DNA of 64,000 nt. Source: Cavia porcellus (Eukaryota > Chordata > Mammalia > Rodentia > Caviidae). The stretch is taken from positions 136,064,982 through 136,128,981 of the forward strand of contig NW_026947484.1 in assembly GCF_034190915.1 (NCBI RefSeq). Reading direction: 5' to 3'. A program made the translations under genes and the position numbers. Position 1 is the first letter of the stretch, and every line of letters starts with the position of its first letter. The notes under the pieces were generated by a model. The model saw only the letters and a list, made by a program, of their open reading frames with translations. It was not told where the DNA came from and made no database searches. Positions 13,736-27,537 of this stretch are shown piece after piece.

Positions 13736-15174
13736 TCTGTAGCTGTCTTGTTATACAAAATGCATTTAGTCCATCTCCAGAAGTAGGTAAAGTCTCAACA
13801 GTTCTAACAAAAGTCCAAATTCTTAGCTGTGAAGTTCTTAGCTGTGAATCTTTGTAAAACTCAGGAAGTGAGTTACATAGTTTCAAGATCCAATGATACA
13901 AAGTAAGCATTCCCATTCCAATAGAAAGGAGAGATGAGACCTAAGCAAGACTAAATTGCAGGACAAACATTAAATCTTATAGCTGGGTGTTCAGCATCCA
14001 GAGAATATGGTAGCATGATGTGAGCTAAAGTCTTGCATATCTCTACTGCTATGGCATGGCTGGTTGTAACTCACAACTCACAAGGCATCTTTCTTGGGAT
14101 GACTCCGCCCACCTTCTGCGGCTTTCCTCAACAGACATACCATGATTCTGGTATCTCTACTTTCCAGAATTTCTATTGCAGCTTCACTTTGAGTGCTACA
14201 ACTTCTTGCATTGACCTCTTGGGCATTGCCTGTAGCAATGCTGAAAATATCTAGTCTTCCAGGCCTTTCTCTGAGATCTTCCTTTGAAGTCTTAAAATGG
14301 AAGCTTCCATGACCTCATAACTGTTGCATTCTGTGTGTCTGAAAAACCAATATTGTGGAGATGATGCCAAGGTTTGCCACTAACCATAGCAGTAGCTGGG
14401 TCTACTGGAACCCTGGATGCAGTGGCCTCTGAGTGCCTTGATGGCTGAACACCGTGAAATGAATCCTTGGGAAGCAACTTCCTAGGGGTCCCTGCAGGAA
14501 CACGGCATATTGGTAGTCTCTAGTCAAAGCAGTCTTTCACAGACTTACCCCGTAAGATGAATTCACAGATTTACCCCATAAGACTGCAGTGAGTCAAGGT
14601 TAGACCAATTCTTGAGATGCCTCAAGGCATCTTTCCTGTATCCCAGTGCACAACACTTGGCACTTTTTTTTAATGGCACTAATCTTTTCAGCCACACCCT
14701 CATTTTCCTCAGTTTTGAATGCACTTCTGGCCAAAGTTACAAGTTTGTTAAATCTTTCCACTCTGTTTTTTTGCTAATGATTCATACTATAAATGAGGCT
14801 AAAAGCAGTCAGCAGTACACATGCCACTGCCTGAATATTTTGCTGCTTTGAAACTTTCTTTGCCAGATTAATTAGTCTGTCATCTTTAAATTTATCCTTA
14901 TAGTCCTAGGAAATGGACAGAATGTTGACAAGTTCTTTGCCAGAATGTAACCTGCATTACCTCCAGTATAATTCCCACTGGAAACCTCATGAACACATTC
15001 CCACCAGCATTCTGGTCTTCTGAGTATATACCCTAATTGCCCATTAAGCTCCACGTGTGACATCCTAGAGCTTCTCTAGTCAGCATCTCCAAACCTTTCT
15101 AAAATCCCATCAACCAGGTCTAAGGGCTTCTGACCAACATGGTGAGGTGTAGGTATAACAATGACTTCTCAATA
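13736..15174 (-). mobile_element. MaLR-like internal region (non-coding, decayed)
   Basis: About 1.4 kb lies between two like-oriented LTR-type segments. Motifs resembling the MaLR internal sequence occur (CATGATTCTGGTATCTCTAC, TTCTTGCATTGACCTCTTGG, GGTATAACAATGACTTCTCA beside the left LTR). No open frame longer than about 80 codons remains. MaLR internal regions are known to be short and non-autonomous. Confidence 0.5.
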
Positions 15175-15595
15175 CCATAGTCTGTGTTGGTCAACATCCC
15201 AGCATTGTAACAAAACACTTCACATGAGTAAATTTTTAAAAGGAAAGATTTATTTTAGCTTATGGTTTCAGAGGTTTCAGCATGGTCAGCCAGCCCCATT
15301 TGCTTTAAGCTGGTGGTGCAGCAGAAACATGGTGGAAGAGGATGGTTGCTTGCCTTATGGCAACCAGGAAGCAGAGGAAAGAGAAAGAGGCCAGGGACAA
15401 GATAATGCCTTGCAAGTTATGCCTGCAGTGACCAGCAAGGCCTCACTTCCTAACAGACCATTTGGTTATAAACCTTGTGGATTGATGAGGTTAGAACCTG
15501 CACGATCCAATCACTTTCCACAGCCCCACCTCTGAACACATGACCTTTTGATGAACATTTCTGATCCATATCAGAGCCTGTGGTTTCCCTTATGT
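15175..15595 (-). mobile_element. MaLR-like LTR (left-hand LTR of the element in its own orientation)
   Basis: Landmarks: CATTGTAACAAAACACTTCA, GGAAAGATTTATTTTAGCTT, ATGGTTTCAGAGGTTTCAG, CTTCCTAACAGACCATTTGG, CCAATCACTTTCCACAGCCC. These match the order seen at 13319-13735, but the two copies are well diverged, so the insertion is old or the two belong to different subfamilies. Confidence 0.65.
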
Positions 15596-15926
15596 GTGTT
15601 ACACCTCCTCTTTTTCCCAGGGGCTGCTGGACCAAGTGAAATGGGTGACTAGATCTCAGAGACCAATCTCTGGTCCTTTGTAAGCTGCTTCTGCACTAAC
15701 TGCCTCTCAGTGTATGCAGAGACCTTTTTAGGGCAGAGTTTTATGGGGTCTCCAAACTCTTTAAAGCTAAACTCTCTTTGTAGAAATGAAAACTTGATTG
15801 GAGATTCCCAAGCTTGTTAGTAGCAGAATTGCAAAAAGAGTTCATCTCCCATTCCAAGCGCCCCCACCCCACATCTTATTTTTGCTTTTGTTTCTCTTTC
15901 CCCCAGCCCTTTGGAGGATAATGTGA

Positions 15927-16286
<360 letters not shown>

Positions 16287-16729
16287 TGATATGTGGCCAG
16301 CTGTCAGCCCGAGGGGTCACCAACTTTGGCCAATCACAATTTAGAGTGTTACTAATTGAGTATCCGTATCTTAAAAGCTTAGAACCAAAAGTATTTCAGA
16401 TATTGCATTATTTTCAGGTTTCAGAATATTTGCATATGTATAATAAGATACCTTTGAGGTGAGACTCGTGTCTAAATATGAAATTCACTTGTGCTTTATA
16501 CACAGTTCATACACATAGGCTGAATATTTTTAATAATTTTATTTTAATAATGAAACAGAGTTTTATGCATTGGACCTATAGTGTCATGTTGGTGCCCAGG
16601 TGGTAAGAATTAGTGATACACATAGTTGTTCTTAAGGGTGCCTTTCAGAGGCGTCTAGCTTCTGAGTAGAGAGTCTCACCTTAGAATCAGCGCAGCATAA
16701 TGGTTAGGAATATTCTGTGGGCACTGGAC

Positions 16730-16925
16730 TGAGTTTACTCATTCTAATCTGGCTTTTTCACTAAGTTTTTTTTACAACCATAGAGAAATAGCTTACTGGC
16801 TCTCAGCCTCATTTTTGTAACTTGTAAGCTAGAGATAATAATATCGACCTCATTTGGTCATTTAGGGAGCTAAAAGAATTAATTCATGTAAAATGTTTAA
16901 AATAGTACTTAATATAAGATAAAGA
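16730..16925 (-). mobile_element. MIR-type SINE remnant
   Basis: TCTAATCTGGCTTTTTCACT, GCTCTCAGCCTCATTTTTGT, AGAGATAATAATATCGACCT and AATTAATTCATGTAAAATG follow reverse MIR order. Confidence 0.65.
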
Positions 16926-17109
16926 CTAAGTAGCTTGTTACGGTAGAAATCGTGCCATCACTGTGTTAGTCGTTGTGGTTTTGCAGAATTAGTTTCATTG
17001 AATGGTCTTTTGGATTATGATATTAGTGTACTTTTCGAGTTATTATGATAAATATTGATGTATCCAATAGAGAAGGGTGGCCAAGGAGGTAAAGTAGATT
17101 AAGGATGTG

Positions 17110-17300
17110 GGAAAAACTATCTTAGCAAGCAGTGAGTTCAAATCCTGGCTCTACCATCAAATGGTTTGTAACTGCACAAGTTAATCTACAGTTTCCTCTT
17201 ATAAAATGGAGCTATTATTATAAAAGGGAGCTATTAATACCTCCTCAGTGGGGTTGTGTAAGAATGATGTTACACATAGCAATATGATACATGCATCACA
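17110..17300 (-). mobile_element. MIR-type SINE remnant
   Basis: GTTCAAATCCTGGCTCTACC, AGTTTCCTCTTATAAAATGG, CTATTAATACCTCCTCAGTG and GGGTTGTGTAAGAATGATG are classic reverse MIR landmarks. A small internal duplication (ATTATTATAAAAGGGAGCT) has lengthened it. Confidence 0.7.
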
Positions 17301-17717
17301 CGGTAGAGAGTGAAAGAGCTCAGCTTCAGTGTACAAGTAACATTTAGCAGCCATTTGTAAAAAGAACTGTGTTGTGTATTGCGGTATGTATGTATCCTGT
17401 GGTTACATTGTCAATACTGCAAGCCTTAGGAAAAGCTTTCACAGAAGTGTTCAGTAAGAAACTCTAAGGCTTTCCATATTCTTTGACTCACTAATCCCTC
17501 TGTTAAAATATGGCATAATCAGATATGCAGTCAATTCTCCAAATCTATGGGTTCCATATGGAAAATGATTGAGGGGAAAAAAATACATCCATCTGAACAT
17601 ACAGGCTTTTCTCTTTGTTATATCCCAAACAACTTAATATGATACCTGTTTACATAACATTTACATTGTTTTAGATTTTATAAGTAATCTAGAAATGAAT
17701 TAAAATGTATGAGAGGG

Positions 17718-17850
17718 TTGGGTGTGGTCATGCATACCTAGCATCCTAGCATTTGGGAGGCTAAGGCAGGAGAATTGACGTGAGTTCAAGGCCAACCTGA
17801 ACTACCTAGTGAGACCCTGTCTCAAAAGACAAAAAAAAAAAAAAAAAAAC
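17718..17850 (+). mobile_element. B1-like (7SL-derived) SINE
   Basis: GTTGGGTGTGGTCATGCATA at the 5' end, GCATTTGGGAGGCTAAGGCA and GAGTTCAAGGCCAACCTGAA in the body, and GTGAGACCCTGTCTCAAAAG before an A tail. This is the 7SL-type layout with an internal pol III promoter. Confidence 0.9.
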
Positions 17851-19699
17851 AAAAAGTCTATGAGACGTTGTGTATAGGTTAAGTGCAAAAAGTATGTCAT
17901 TTTGTTTGAGGGACTTGAGAATACTCAGATCTTAGCATTGCAGGGAATCCTAGAAACAGTCCTTCTGTGGACACCCAGGGACTATTACACATGTGACTGT
18001 ATGTAAGGGTTTGTCTTTAACTTTTGCACAGTAACCTCGAATAACTGCAAACTGAAAAGAATTACAAACAGAGTAAGGGTTTGCAAATTACGGTGTATCG
18101 CTTGTTAAATTCAGGAAGAAAACCTTAAGTATTAAGTTATAAAACATAGAATACAAAGGACACCAATACTGATAATAAATAAGGAAAATATTGCTTGCAT
18201 GCACAGACTGATGGCTTATATCATGAAGAAACACAGTTGTTTTCTTTTTCAAGATTTCAGGGTATTTTCTAATTGCCTCCTATTTCATTTAAAAATTCAT
18301 ACTTTTCTGAATTTAGACTCAACTCATGCAGATCCAGCTCTCCTCTGTTAATAGCTACATCTTGTTTTACCAAACACTGTGCTTTGTTTAACTGATTGCC
18401 TGTTGATGCACATTCATTCATTAGCCAAAGCCTGAGGCTCTTCTTATCAATCAGCTTTTATTGGTACCCTGCCATGCTCCGTACATTACATACCACAGTG
18501 ACTGCTTTTACTCGCTATCCACAGGGTTGAGTAGTTATTGCAGCATGCCGCTTGCAAAGCTGAAAATACAATTATAGAAAAGTCTGTCATTGTGTGTCCT
18601 AAACAGTTTTGCAGTAATCATCTTTTTTCATATGTGTTTATGGAAGTATTTCATTTCTGAAGGATAAATTTCTAGTAGAAGAACAGGTGGATCGAAGTTA
18701 CAGGTTCTGCCCAATGAGCCCTATCACCATTTCATACCATTGCATCAGGCAGTGGAGACTTTCACTTTGCCCCACAGCATGGGATGTTATCATTCTTTTA
18801 ATCACTGCCCATCTATAGGGGGAAGTGTTTTAATATATATGTCTTCAGTTATTAATGTGATTTAAATTTTTCCTGTTAAGTAATTTCCCATTAAGGTATC
18901 CTAAAAATTATTTCATTTCTCTCACTGCTAATTCTTTTTCACATGACTCCTTGGAGCTGTGTTTATATTAGAGGTACAGCAGTAGGTAAGGCACTACTTT
19001 CTGCCTTAGAGTAGGCGCCCCAGGCCCTAAGAAGTAATATACCTGGCAGGAGCAACAAGGTATGGATGGAAGGGGTCCCACTGTCCTTGGCCTCTGTCTA
19101 GCACCATATTGATATAACCTAATGCTTTTCTATTTGTATTACTGGCTCATTTTTTTTAACTTCTCACAGCTAAATCATTATGTATATTTAATTCACATGC
19201 TCTTAAGCTTTAGTCTGTGCCAGGGACATTGGAAATTCAAATTTTTAGAAATAGAAAACATATTTCCTTCTCTCTAGAGGAAAGTGAAGTCTAGTATGGG
19301 AAAAGGCAAGCAAATCAACAATGATAGATCTGCAAGTAAACTGTCACAGGAGGTCATGCGATTGATTATAGAATGTTTGAGGATCACATATTAACACACG
19401 TGAGCGGTTCAGGGAGATGGTTTGAGATTTGAAGGTCAAGGAGGAATTTGTAGAACAGTGTGGAGGAGAAATGACACATGTGAAGATGTCATGCGATCAA
19501 CAAACTCTAGTGAAGCAGGTGCCCCTGCAGAAGAACTTGGGAGAAGGAGGGGTGCATTGGCCTTTCGGTCCCTGGGCTGGCCATCTGTGCACAGTTCAAC
19601 ATGAAATAACCGTCACTCACCCTGACTGCTTACTGTACAGAGCTGAGGGCTTACTGAGCCTTAATCCTTCCAGTGTTAGCATTTGTTAGTGTTAAGCCC

Positions 19700-20060
19700 T
19701 GCAGTGTCAGCTTTCCATTGCTATAACTAAATTCCTGAGAAAAACAATTTAAAAGGGAGAAAGATTTATTGGCGCATAGGCTCAGAGGTACCAGTCTGCG
19801 GTCACTTGGCTCTGTTGTCTCTGGGTCTATGTTAACACAGGACATCATGGCAGATAAGAGTATGGGGTAACAAAGCTGCTCACCTGATGATAGCCAGGAA
19901 ACAAAGAATAGCAGTTGAAGGAGTCAGGATCCCAGGGTACCCCTCAAGGACAGTCCCTAGTGATTTCTGTCTAGTAGACACACCTTCCAATAGCCCATCA
20001 GCTGGAGACCTAGCCTTCAACACGGAGCTTTCGGGGGACATTTCAGATCCAGAGTGTAAG
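19700..20060 (-). mobile_element. MaLR-like LTR remnant
   Basis: AGCTTTCCATTGCTATAACT, ATTCCTGAGAAAAACAATTT, GGGAGAAAGATTTATTGGCG and the closing GGGGGACATTTCAGATCCAG give the standard reverse-oriented MaLR LTR pattern. It lies antisense to VANGL1 about 0.5 kb before the last exon. Confidence 0.7.
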
Positions 20061-20511
20061 ATTCTTGCTATCATCTCTACTTACGAGAAGATAAGTAATT
20101 CGTGCTAAGTCATGGCCCAGTAAGTGGTAGACCAGGTACTTTTTTCAATGCAAATATAGGCTCTCTATTGATTCAGCAAGCATGTACTGGGTACCCCTTT
20201 GTGCCTGCTCCCCAGGAAGCTTTCCATTTGGTTGAAAGAGTGAGAAAAAGTGAGAAAAGCATGTACATTCGGCCTGAGCCCTTCAAGGACTGGTGCATCA
20301 CTAATGGCATCCATCCCCCGCCATTTATTTGCCTCTGTGGGTAGCCCCACCTCTCCTCTGGTTGGGTATTGACAAAAAGGAATAAGGAAGGCCAAGAGGA
20401 CTTCCCTGCCGCAGTGACTCCAGTGGGAGGTGTGAAAGGAGGGAAGTCAGTGTGATAAGTGGGCTCCAGCTGAAGACCCTCGGCGCCTGTGGGAAACCTT
20501 TTCTTACATAG

Positions 20512-20847
<336 letters not shown>

Positions 20848-23800
20848 AAATTCTATATTTGAGGCTTTATAAAAAAGAAAAAGAAGAAGAATATATATAG
20901 AGATATATATGTCCAGAGAGGTGTCTTTTTAAAATTTTTTATTCTTCATTGCCGACTGAAGCTGGCAGGTGATAGACCAGTACCCTTTGACCATCTGCAC
21001 TTTATTTGGAAGGAAGCAGGGGAAATCCACCTTGACAAAAAGTGACCGGTGGCATGTGACTGTCTCGGATGGGACTTCGGGAGAAGCCAGTGCTATAAAC
21101 CAAAGTGGAGCTGCTGAGTCTTTGGGAGCCTCGCCTTACAACTCGTCCCTGACTCCCAGCCAGTCCCGGAGCCCCCCATCGCTTCTGGTTGACCACCTTG
21201 AAGATCCGAGGGGACCATCTCTCTGCTGCACCTCTATATGTGAATCGCTGTCTGCATCACCAGTGGAGCTGGAGCTGTTTAGGAGATGCCTGCCTTCTTC
21301 GTTGTTCTTTGTTGCCTTAGTTTTCTCAGAGAAGAGTCCAACAAAAAATGTACACTATCAGGTTACAGCTCTTAAGTGATTCACTTTTATTTTTTCCCAA
21401 AGAAAAACCTCCCTGCTATGTTTCTGATCCCATTCTGCTCTTAGCCTTGGGTTTTCTCACCCTGGCTCCACTCTGTCTCACTCACCCTAGCAGACATGCC
21501 ACAGGCCCTTTGCACAGTCTAAGCACTATTCATCCCAGATTGTTCCATGGGAAAGTATGGCATGGCCTACCAGGTAGAAGAGAGGAGAGTCAGCCACTGG
21601 AATGCCTCTCTTAAGCTATAGCCAAAGCTGACCCTGCCCAGTCCTCTTCCCCTGCTCCACACCAACTAGGGGAGACTAACACTGTGACACTGAGGTTGGC
21701 AAGTCCCTGTTGGGGCCATCTGATGTCCCAGGGAGGTGAATTTTTTACCATGCTGCCCTGCTGAGGAAGACCAAACCGTGCCGACCAACTGGCAGCTGCT
21801 GCTATCCAGCCCTGTGTCATCTGACCACATCACTGTGCACCTTATCACCTCAGCCACTTATTATCAGGAAAGGGCCTTGCGTGGCTTGTGCCATGCTTTT
21901 AGTCCTTGTCAAGTGGAGGGGAGTGGACGCTGGGGAGTTGGGGGAAGGGGAGAGTAGGAAGCCAGTATTCTCAGCTGGAGTTGTTCTTCTGCCGTGTGTT
22001 TCCTTTTGGAGCTGGTCTCAGAGGCTCTCCCAGCTGTTCTGCTGTGGAGAACAGCCCTCTGGGGAGCCTGGCTGCAGAGACACCCCTCAGGAGCCACATC
22101 CTGCATGCAGCAGTGGGTAACCTTTGCCTCTGTTTGCCTTCCTGTATCTTCAATATACCTTTAAAAAGTGCTCACCCTCCTCTTTCTCTATCTCTTTATG
22201 ACAGCCACCTTGCTTCAGGATAATGCTATGAAATGCTCCTTGTAGGTGTGCACCGAACCTTATTGTCTTATGAATTCCACAAGTGGTATAGTATCTTGTG
22301 TGTCATTTTAAAAATCGCGATCGGCTTTGAATGTTTTAGTACACCTGTACCTGAAAAAGTAAACATTGTCCTGGAATCAACAGCCTTCAGCTGAAAGAGA
22401 TGCGCTGGAGAAGGAGGAAGGGGAAACCCAAGGTGTGGCATGGAGCCAGGGTGTACTATCTTATGACATGGTTCTGTTTGTGAAAACACATACCATGTAA
22501 CCATGGTGCTTTTGTTCTTAGTTTCTGCCTCTAGCTCCTCTCAGGCTGGAAGTTCCTCATGCTGTGTTTCTCAGGAAATATTTGGGGGGATAGGGTAAGG
22601 GATGGTGAATGTGAGTGAGACTTTGACTGTGTAAGTGGCTGATGGCCCAGACCAGCTGCTGTGCTCGAATGCGGTGCAGTTGGAAATGCCAAATGTAAGA
22701 CAGAATTAATAATGACGCTATTCATCAGCATTGAAAAGCCCTGTGCTTCCAACCCTGTCTTAAATTGCCAGTCCAGAAAGGATTAAGTTAGAGTCATTCA
22801 TTATTGCTTGTACATTCCCAGCAGATTGAAGACAGGTTTAAAGGAACTTATTTTCTCTCTTCTCTGACTTTTTACATAGGAAACTGTCAGGCTTTCTGAA
22901 ATTACTGTTTCTTTTTAAATTGAATATCGATTTTTTTTTACATTAACTTTGTATTGAGTTTTTTTTTTTTTTTTAAGTAACAAAATCAAATGCAAAATCC
23001 TTCTAAAGCCTTTGCACTTTCAACCTCTAAATAGTTTGAGTTACTAATGCAGTGGGAACTAGGTGAATGATAGTTTTAAAAAGTAAGGTTCTGGAAAGCT
23101 GAATCACACAATTGAACACAGTAAATTTAGATTTCAGTTCTTGGAACCAGTAGGCTATTCTTTCTGAACAGGGTAAACTGTACCCTAAGGCAAGTAGAAT
23201 ATGTGTTCCTATTAGAGGAGACAGGATTTCATTTACCTTAAATGTTTATAGATTTTTCTATAGCTTTCAACTTAAGTTATTAAAATTCTGACATGAACTG
23301 TGAAAGAACTTAATGAGGAGTGTAGGTCTGAGATTGCTGTCCTCCCTGGTGGTGTTTTAACCAATAGATAATGTTTGTTCATAAGTGTGTTTGTAAAAAT
23401 GTGGCAATTTTTAATAGACTATGAGCTGAATGTTTAAAAAGTACATTCTGGAGTAGGAAGGGATTTTAAGGTTATGTAGTTCCTCCATCTTTTGCATTAT
23501 CCATTAAGTCAAAATTCATAAGCCTGTGTTAAGGTTCAGAAAGTAAGCCCTTGCAAATATCTGACCACCAGTTTTTGTCCAATTATTATTACTTCTATTT
23601 CTTCCTCTGTCTTTCCCCTTTGAAATCTACAAAAAGGACAAATTCTTTTCAACAAAAAATGAAAGGTAGATGGCTCTGGTGTGTTTGCCACATTGCAGAT
23701 CTCCGTTGAAAGGGGCTTCCTTTTAATGGGGAGGCTGGCTGTGATGGTGTGTTGGAGAGGGAAGGGTTGCTAACCTGCCTCCTCCGTGCAGTCTGTGGTG

Positions 23801-24747
23801 GCGTTCAGTTCTCTTGGTTAGTGTCTCCTGTGTCAAGCGCTTGTACTTATAAAATGGCTGTGACCGCAAGATGCCACCAGCATATTGGACTAACAGAAAT
23901 GGATTACCTGTCCCTCCTCATTACCAGCCCCTGATTTGAGTGAGTGTTCTGCCACCCAGTGAAACCAACGAAATCAACTCCTTGATTCACCCTCTTCAGC
24001 CTGGTGCCTGCTGGGAAAGGCTGCCTGCATGAGGATGCAAATTTGAAGGCGGATGTTTGTATCCATCTACGTCTGCGTTTTTCTGAATTTGTATTACCAG
24101 ATAGATGGCAGTTTTGCATTTTGTCCATCTTCACATCCATGTTACCTGTGGCAAAAAGGTGAATATCTATCTCAGCACATACTTGTGATTGTGTATAAGT
24201 TGTGTGTGAAGATATATGTGTTTCTACATATGTCTTGGTTTGAGATTTCCTAATAGCTCCTGTCTTTTGAAAAGCAATTCTAAAGCCAATTTCTTCTCCT
24301 TCCCTTATTTTAGTCATTTCTCTGAGTTACACTGTCTTCTTGTCCAGGAGTGATGGGCTTTAGCTCACCAATGTCTCTTGGAGGCTGGCTGTCTTGCATC
24401 AATGTCCATTCTGTTCTGTCTTGCTTTAGGACCCTATGACCCAGAACGGTAGGAAACGAAGGTCAATCAAGCTCTACGAGAATTACTGCTCAAACTTTAC
24501 CACCCTGAAAGCCTTACTATTTAGTATATCTTAATATATCTTAGGTAAAAAGAAAAAGACAACCAATGATTGGTTGCTAGAAGCACAGAAATATTAACAT
24601 ATTTATTTAACTAGCTCTGCAGCGGAGACAGACTTGATTGTAAAGTGATGTATTTCTGGGTAGTTTGTACTTTATGGATCTTGTTACATACAAAAAAAAT
24701 CACTACTGTGAATTTATTACTATATAACTTTGTCATATCCCATTATA

Positions 24748-24753
24748 AATAAA
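24748..24753 (+). terminator. Candidate proximal VANGL1 polyadenylation signal
   Basis: A canonical AATAAA lies about 3.9 kb after the stop codon. It is followed by sequence that is only weakly GT-rich. It could give a shorter mRNA isoform. It is less convincing than the distal signal because the downstream element is poor. Confidence 0.45.
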
Positions 24754-24929
24754 ACACAGATTGTTAAGCCCATAGTGCAGTTCTTGAATGGTATTCAGCA
24801 TAGCCATGTAGAGAGAGGGTAGACATTCCATCAAGCCAACTTAGTAAGCTTTAATCAAATAGATGCTCACATTTGATAAAGCATTGTGTTTTGGTCATGG
24901 AAGGAAAATGTACTAACATGTTTCTAAGG

Positions 24930-25040
24930 TATTATGTGTAAGATACTGCTCTACACAGCCTTTGAATCTCCATCTCCATTTTACAAGTGAGAAAAAGGGA
25001 GATCTGACTCCTGGCTAGTATACAAAATTTTAGACAGATA
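24930..25040 (+). mobile_element. MIR-type SINE remnant in the 3' UTR
   Basis: GTAAGATACTGCTCTACACA, CTCCATCTCCATTTTACAAG and TGAGAAAAAGGGAGATCTGA follow MIR order. Low identity. Confidence 0.4.
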
Positions 25041-26519
25041 TTTCACTCCGGTCTGTCTGTCCATTTCACCTTGAAGCAGGTTCTACAGTTTGGCATTTCT
25101 GTATGCAGAGGAGGGATCTAGGGCTACCATCTTGAGTCAGGACCCAAGCAGGGTGTTCCACGAGAGACAGATCTACTCCCTGAGGTCCCTCAGGAAACTG
25201 CCCACCATACCAGCAGGTTTCTGGGGCAGCTTGTGGGAAGAACCCAAGAATACCCGTTCTCCCAGGAAAGTCCGGCCCTAGCAGTGCCATAGCTGTGAGA
25301 CCCAGTGGCGCCACCGTTCCTGCAGCAGTCCTGCGCTCCTGCTTCCCTGCTCTGCCGCTCCTGCTGGTGTAGACAGAGCGTGCATCGGCCTTGGGCTGGG
25401 GGAGGCTTGCAGCAACCCGAGCTGATCCCTTGCTGGTTTAGGGCCAGGTCCCCTCCCCTCCGCAGTGACAGGAAGAAGATACCTGCAGGCTGCCTTGGGA
25501 GGTCTGCAGCTGGGGGGCCCTCTCTCCTGGCTCCTTGACAGCGTGTTCTCAGTGAGCAATTTGCACCCACTGTTTGCCTGCTCTTGCCCTCAGGGCTTAG
25601 AACATACATAAGGAGGACTGTGGAAAAAAAAGGTCCCTTTTTCTACTTTCTGAGTTTTGATTCAGCTGTACATAAACCATCTTTCTCTGCCTGATGTTTT
25701 AATAGAAGACAAAAGAAAGGGTGGCACTCACGTCCCTCAGCCTCGCTTCTCATTGGAAGTTGAGCTTTCAAGGGTGCGTAGGAAATGTAAAACTACTGAG
25801 TAGATCTTAGGACTCTGAGTCCTTTTCACCAGGTTCTGTCAAGTATCTAGTTAGGTAACTCAGTTTGTTTTGCCTGTGAAATAAATCTCTTTCGTGGACT
25901 GCTGGAGGATCTCTCCAACACCACAAAGACTCCTAAAGCCCGAGGCAGGGAAAGGAGGTTGCTTTCAGTGTGGCACTGAGAATTCAATATTGATATCTCT
26001 CAGAAATAGCAGTGTTCTCTCTTTATCTTATGGAAAAAAAGACATTTATTTTAGCCTTGGGAACAGATGCAACAAACTCCCAGGCTTTTATCTTAAGAGT
26101 GGCTTTCGTACATTTTTTGGCACTGAAACAATATTGGGATGACAATATTTGAATGTACAGTTGTCTGGTTTTATGGGTCTGTATTTATCTATGCTTTCCC
26201 TTGTGGGCAGAAGTGTTCATTATGAAATTGCTTCTTACTTAGGAGTTTTAAACCATACAAAGCCCTCAGCCTAGGAGAGCATCATCATCTGAGAGCACCT
26301 AGACTTTCTCAGGGATTAGTGATGAGCAACTGATATGCAAGTGACAAGTTTAGTTCAACTCATGTTACAGGCACACGTGCACCCTTGTGTGGTTGTATGC
26401 CAGGAAGGAAAATATGGCCAATGCCTTCTTGTGCCAGTGCCCCTCAGTTATAGGAATAATGAAATACTCACTATTGGTTGTCATTCTTTTTTTTTTCTTT
26501 TAAAAAAGTCTAAACCTTA

Positions 26520-26722
26520 ATAATTTTGTTTCCAGTGCTAGAGATCAAACCCAGGAGCTTACACATGGTAAGCAAGTGCTCTACCACTGAACTATATTGA
26601 GCTTTTCTATTTTATTTTGAAAGAGAGTCTCACTTTGTTACCCAAGCTGAACTCAAACTTGTCCTCCTGCCTCAGCCTCCCAAGCAGTTGAGGAATCAGT
26701 CGTGTGCTATCGCCAGCCTATT
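26520..26722 (-). mobile_element. Composite ID/B1-type SINE in the 3' UTR
   Basis: The tRNA-like half (GAGATCAAACCCAGGAGCTT, then AAGTGCTCTACCACTGAACT) is joined to a B1-like half (AAGAGAGTCTCACTTTGTTA, then TCCTCCTGCCTCAGCCTCCC). It lies antisense in the VANGL1 long 3' UTR. Confidence 0.85.
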
Positions 26723-27531
26723 ATTTTTATGGTACATTCATTCTGGGTTTTCATTAAATGGAAAAAACTCCTCTTGGATTCCCTAAATTATGACATGCAT
26801 AACCAGATTTAATTTGTAAGATGTCATTCACGAACTATTTGATAGAGTGCTGGACACCTGCAAAGATGAGGTGGGGACACATACTGTCTCACAGGGGCAG
26901 GGAATTTAACCCATTTCTTGGAGGTCTGCATCTTCAACAAAGGTGTTAGTGAGAAAACCAGAGGCGCCTGGGTTAGATGTTATTTAAGAAGTTATTTCAG
27001 AATTGCTATTGTTAGCAAGACTTCACATTTTTGAATTTTGAATTCAGCATTAATCCAGCAAATTCAGTGATAAAACCATCTGTCTCTGTCTGATGCAGTC
27101 AACTGTGATAAAAAAAAGATGAAAGGGGATTCTTTGTGTCCTTTCTGATTACTAGTTGCTGCTGTCCTACTATGAAGGACAGTTTTGATAACTAACCTCT
27201 AATCACCTGTTACCAAATACGGATGACAAAGCCTACGTGTGAGTTGCTGTATTTACTGGCTGGTGGGCTCCACTGAGCCATCGCGGAACATGTGAGTGAT
27301 TTACACTACCAGCAACTATCTGTACAAGTCCCTTTTCTTGCTTCCATAAAGTTTATACTATGAAACCTCTTCTCATTGTGATGGGATCTGTCATGGACAC
27401 ATCGTACCTGGTATCCAAGTTATTTTGTTCCCTTTTGCGTCCTCCAGTTATAGCCCTTCTCCATCCCAATTAGCTATAACACATTTTAAAACATTATGTT
27501 TTTTATACTGTAAACTTGGAAAATAAATCTA

Positions 27532-27537
27532 AATCCT
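27532..27537 (+). terminator. Candidate distal VANGL1 polyadenylation signal
   Basis: AATAAA occurs in GGAAAATAAATCTAAATCC and is followed at 27541-27570 by TTGTATGTTG and a T-rich GTGTGT run, a typical downstream element. Its position gives the 3' UTR length expected for long VANGL1 transcripts. Cleavage would fall near 27,550-27,560. Confidence 0.65.

Noticed and set aside
20969..21379. 136-codon + strand open frame just after the VANGL1 stop
   Set aside because: Lies in the 3' UTR, not linked to the coding frame, and shows no recognisable protein features beyond serine richness.
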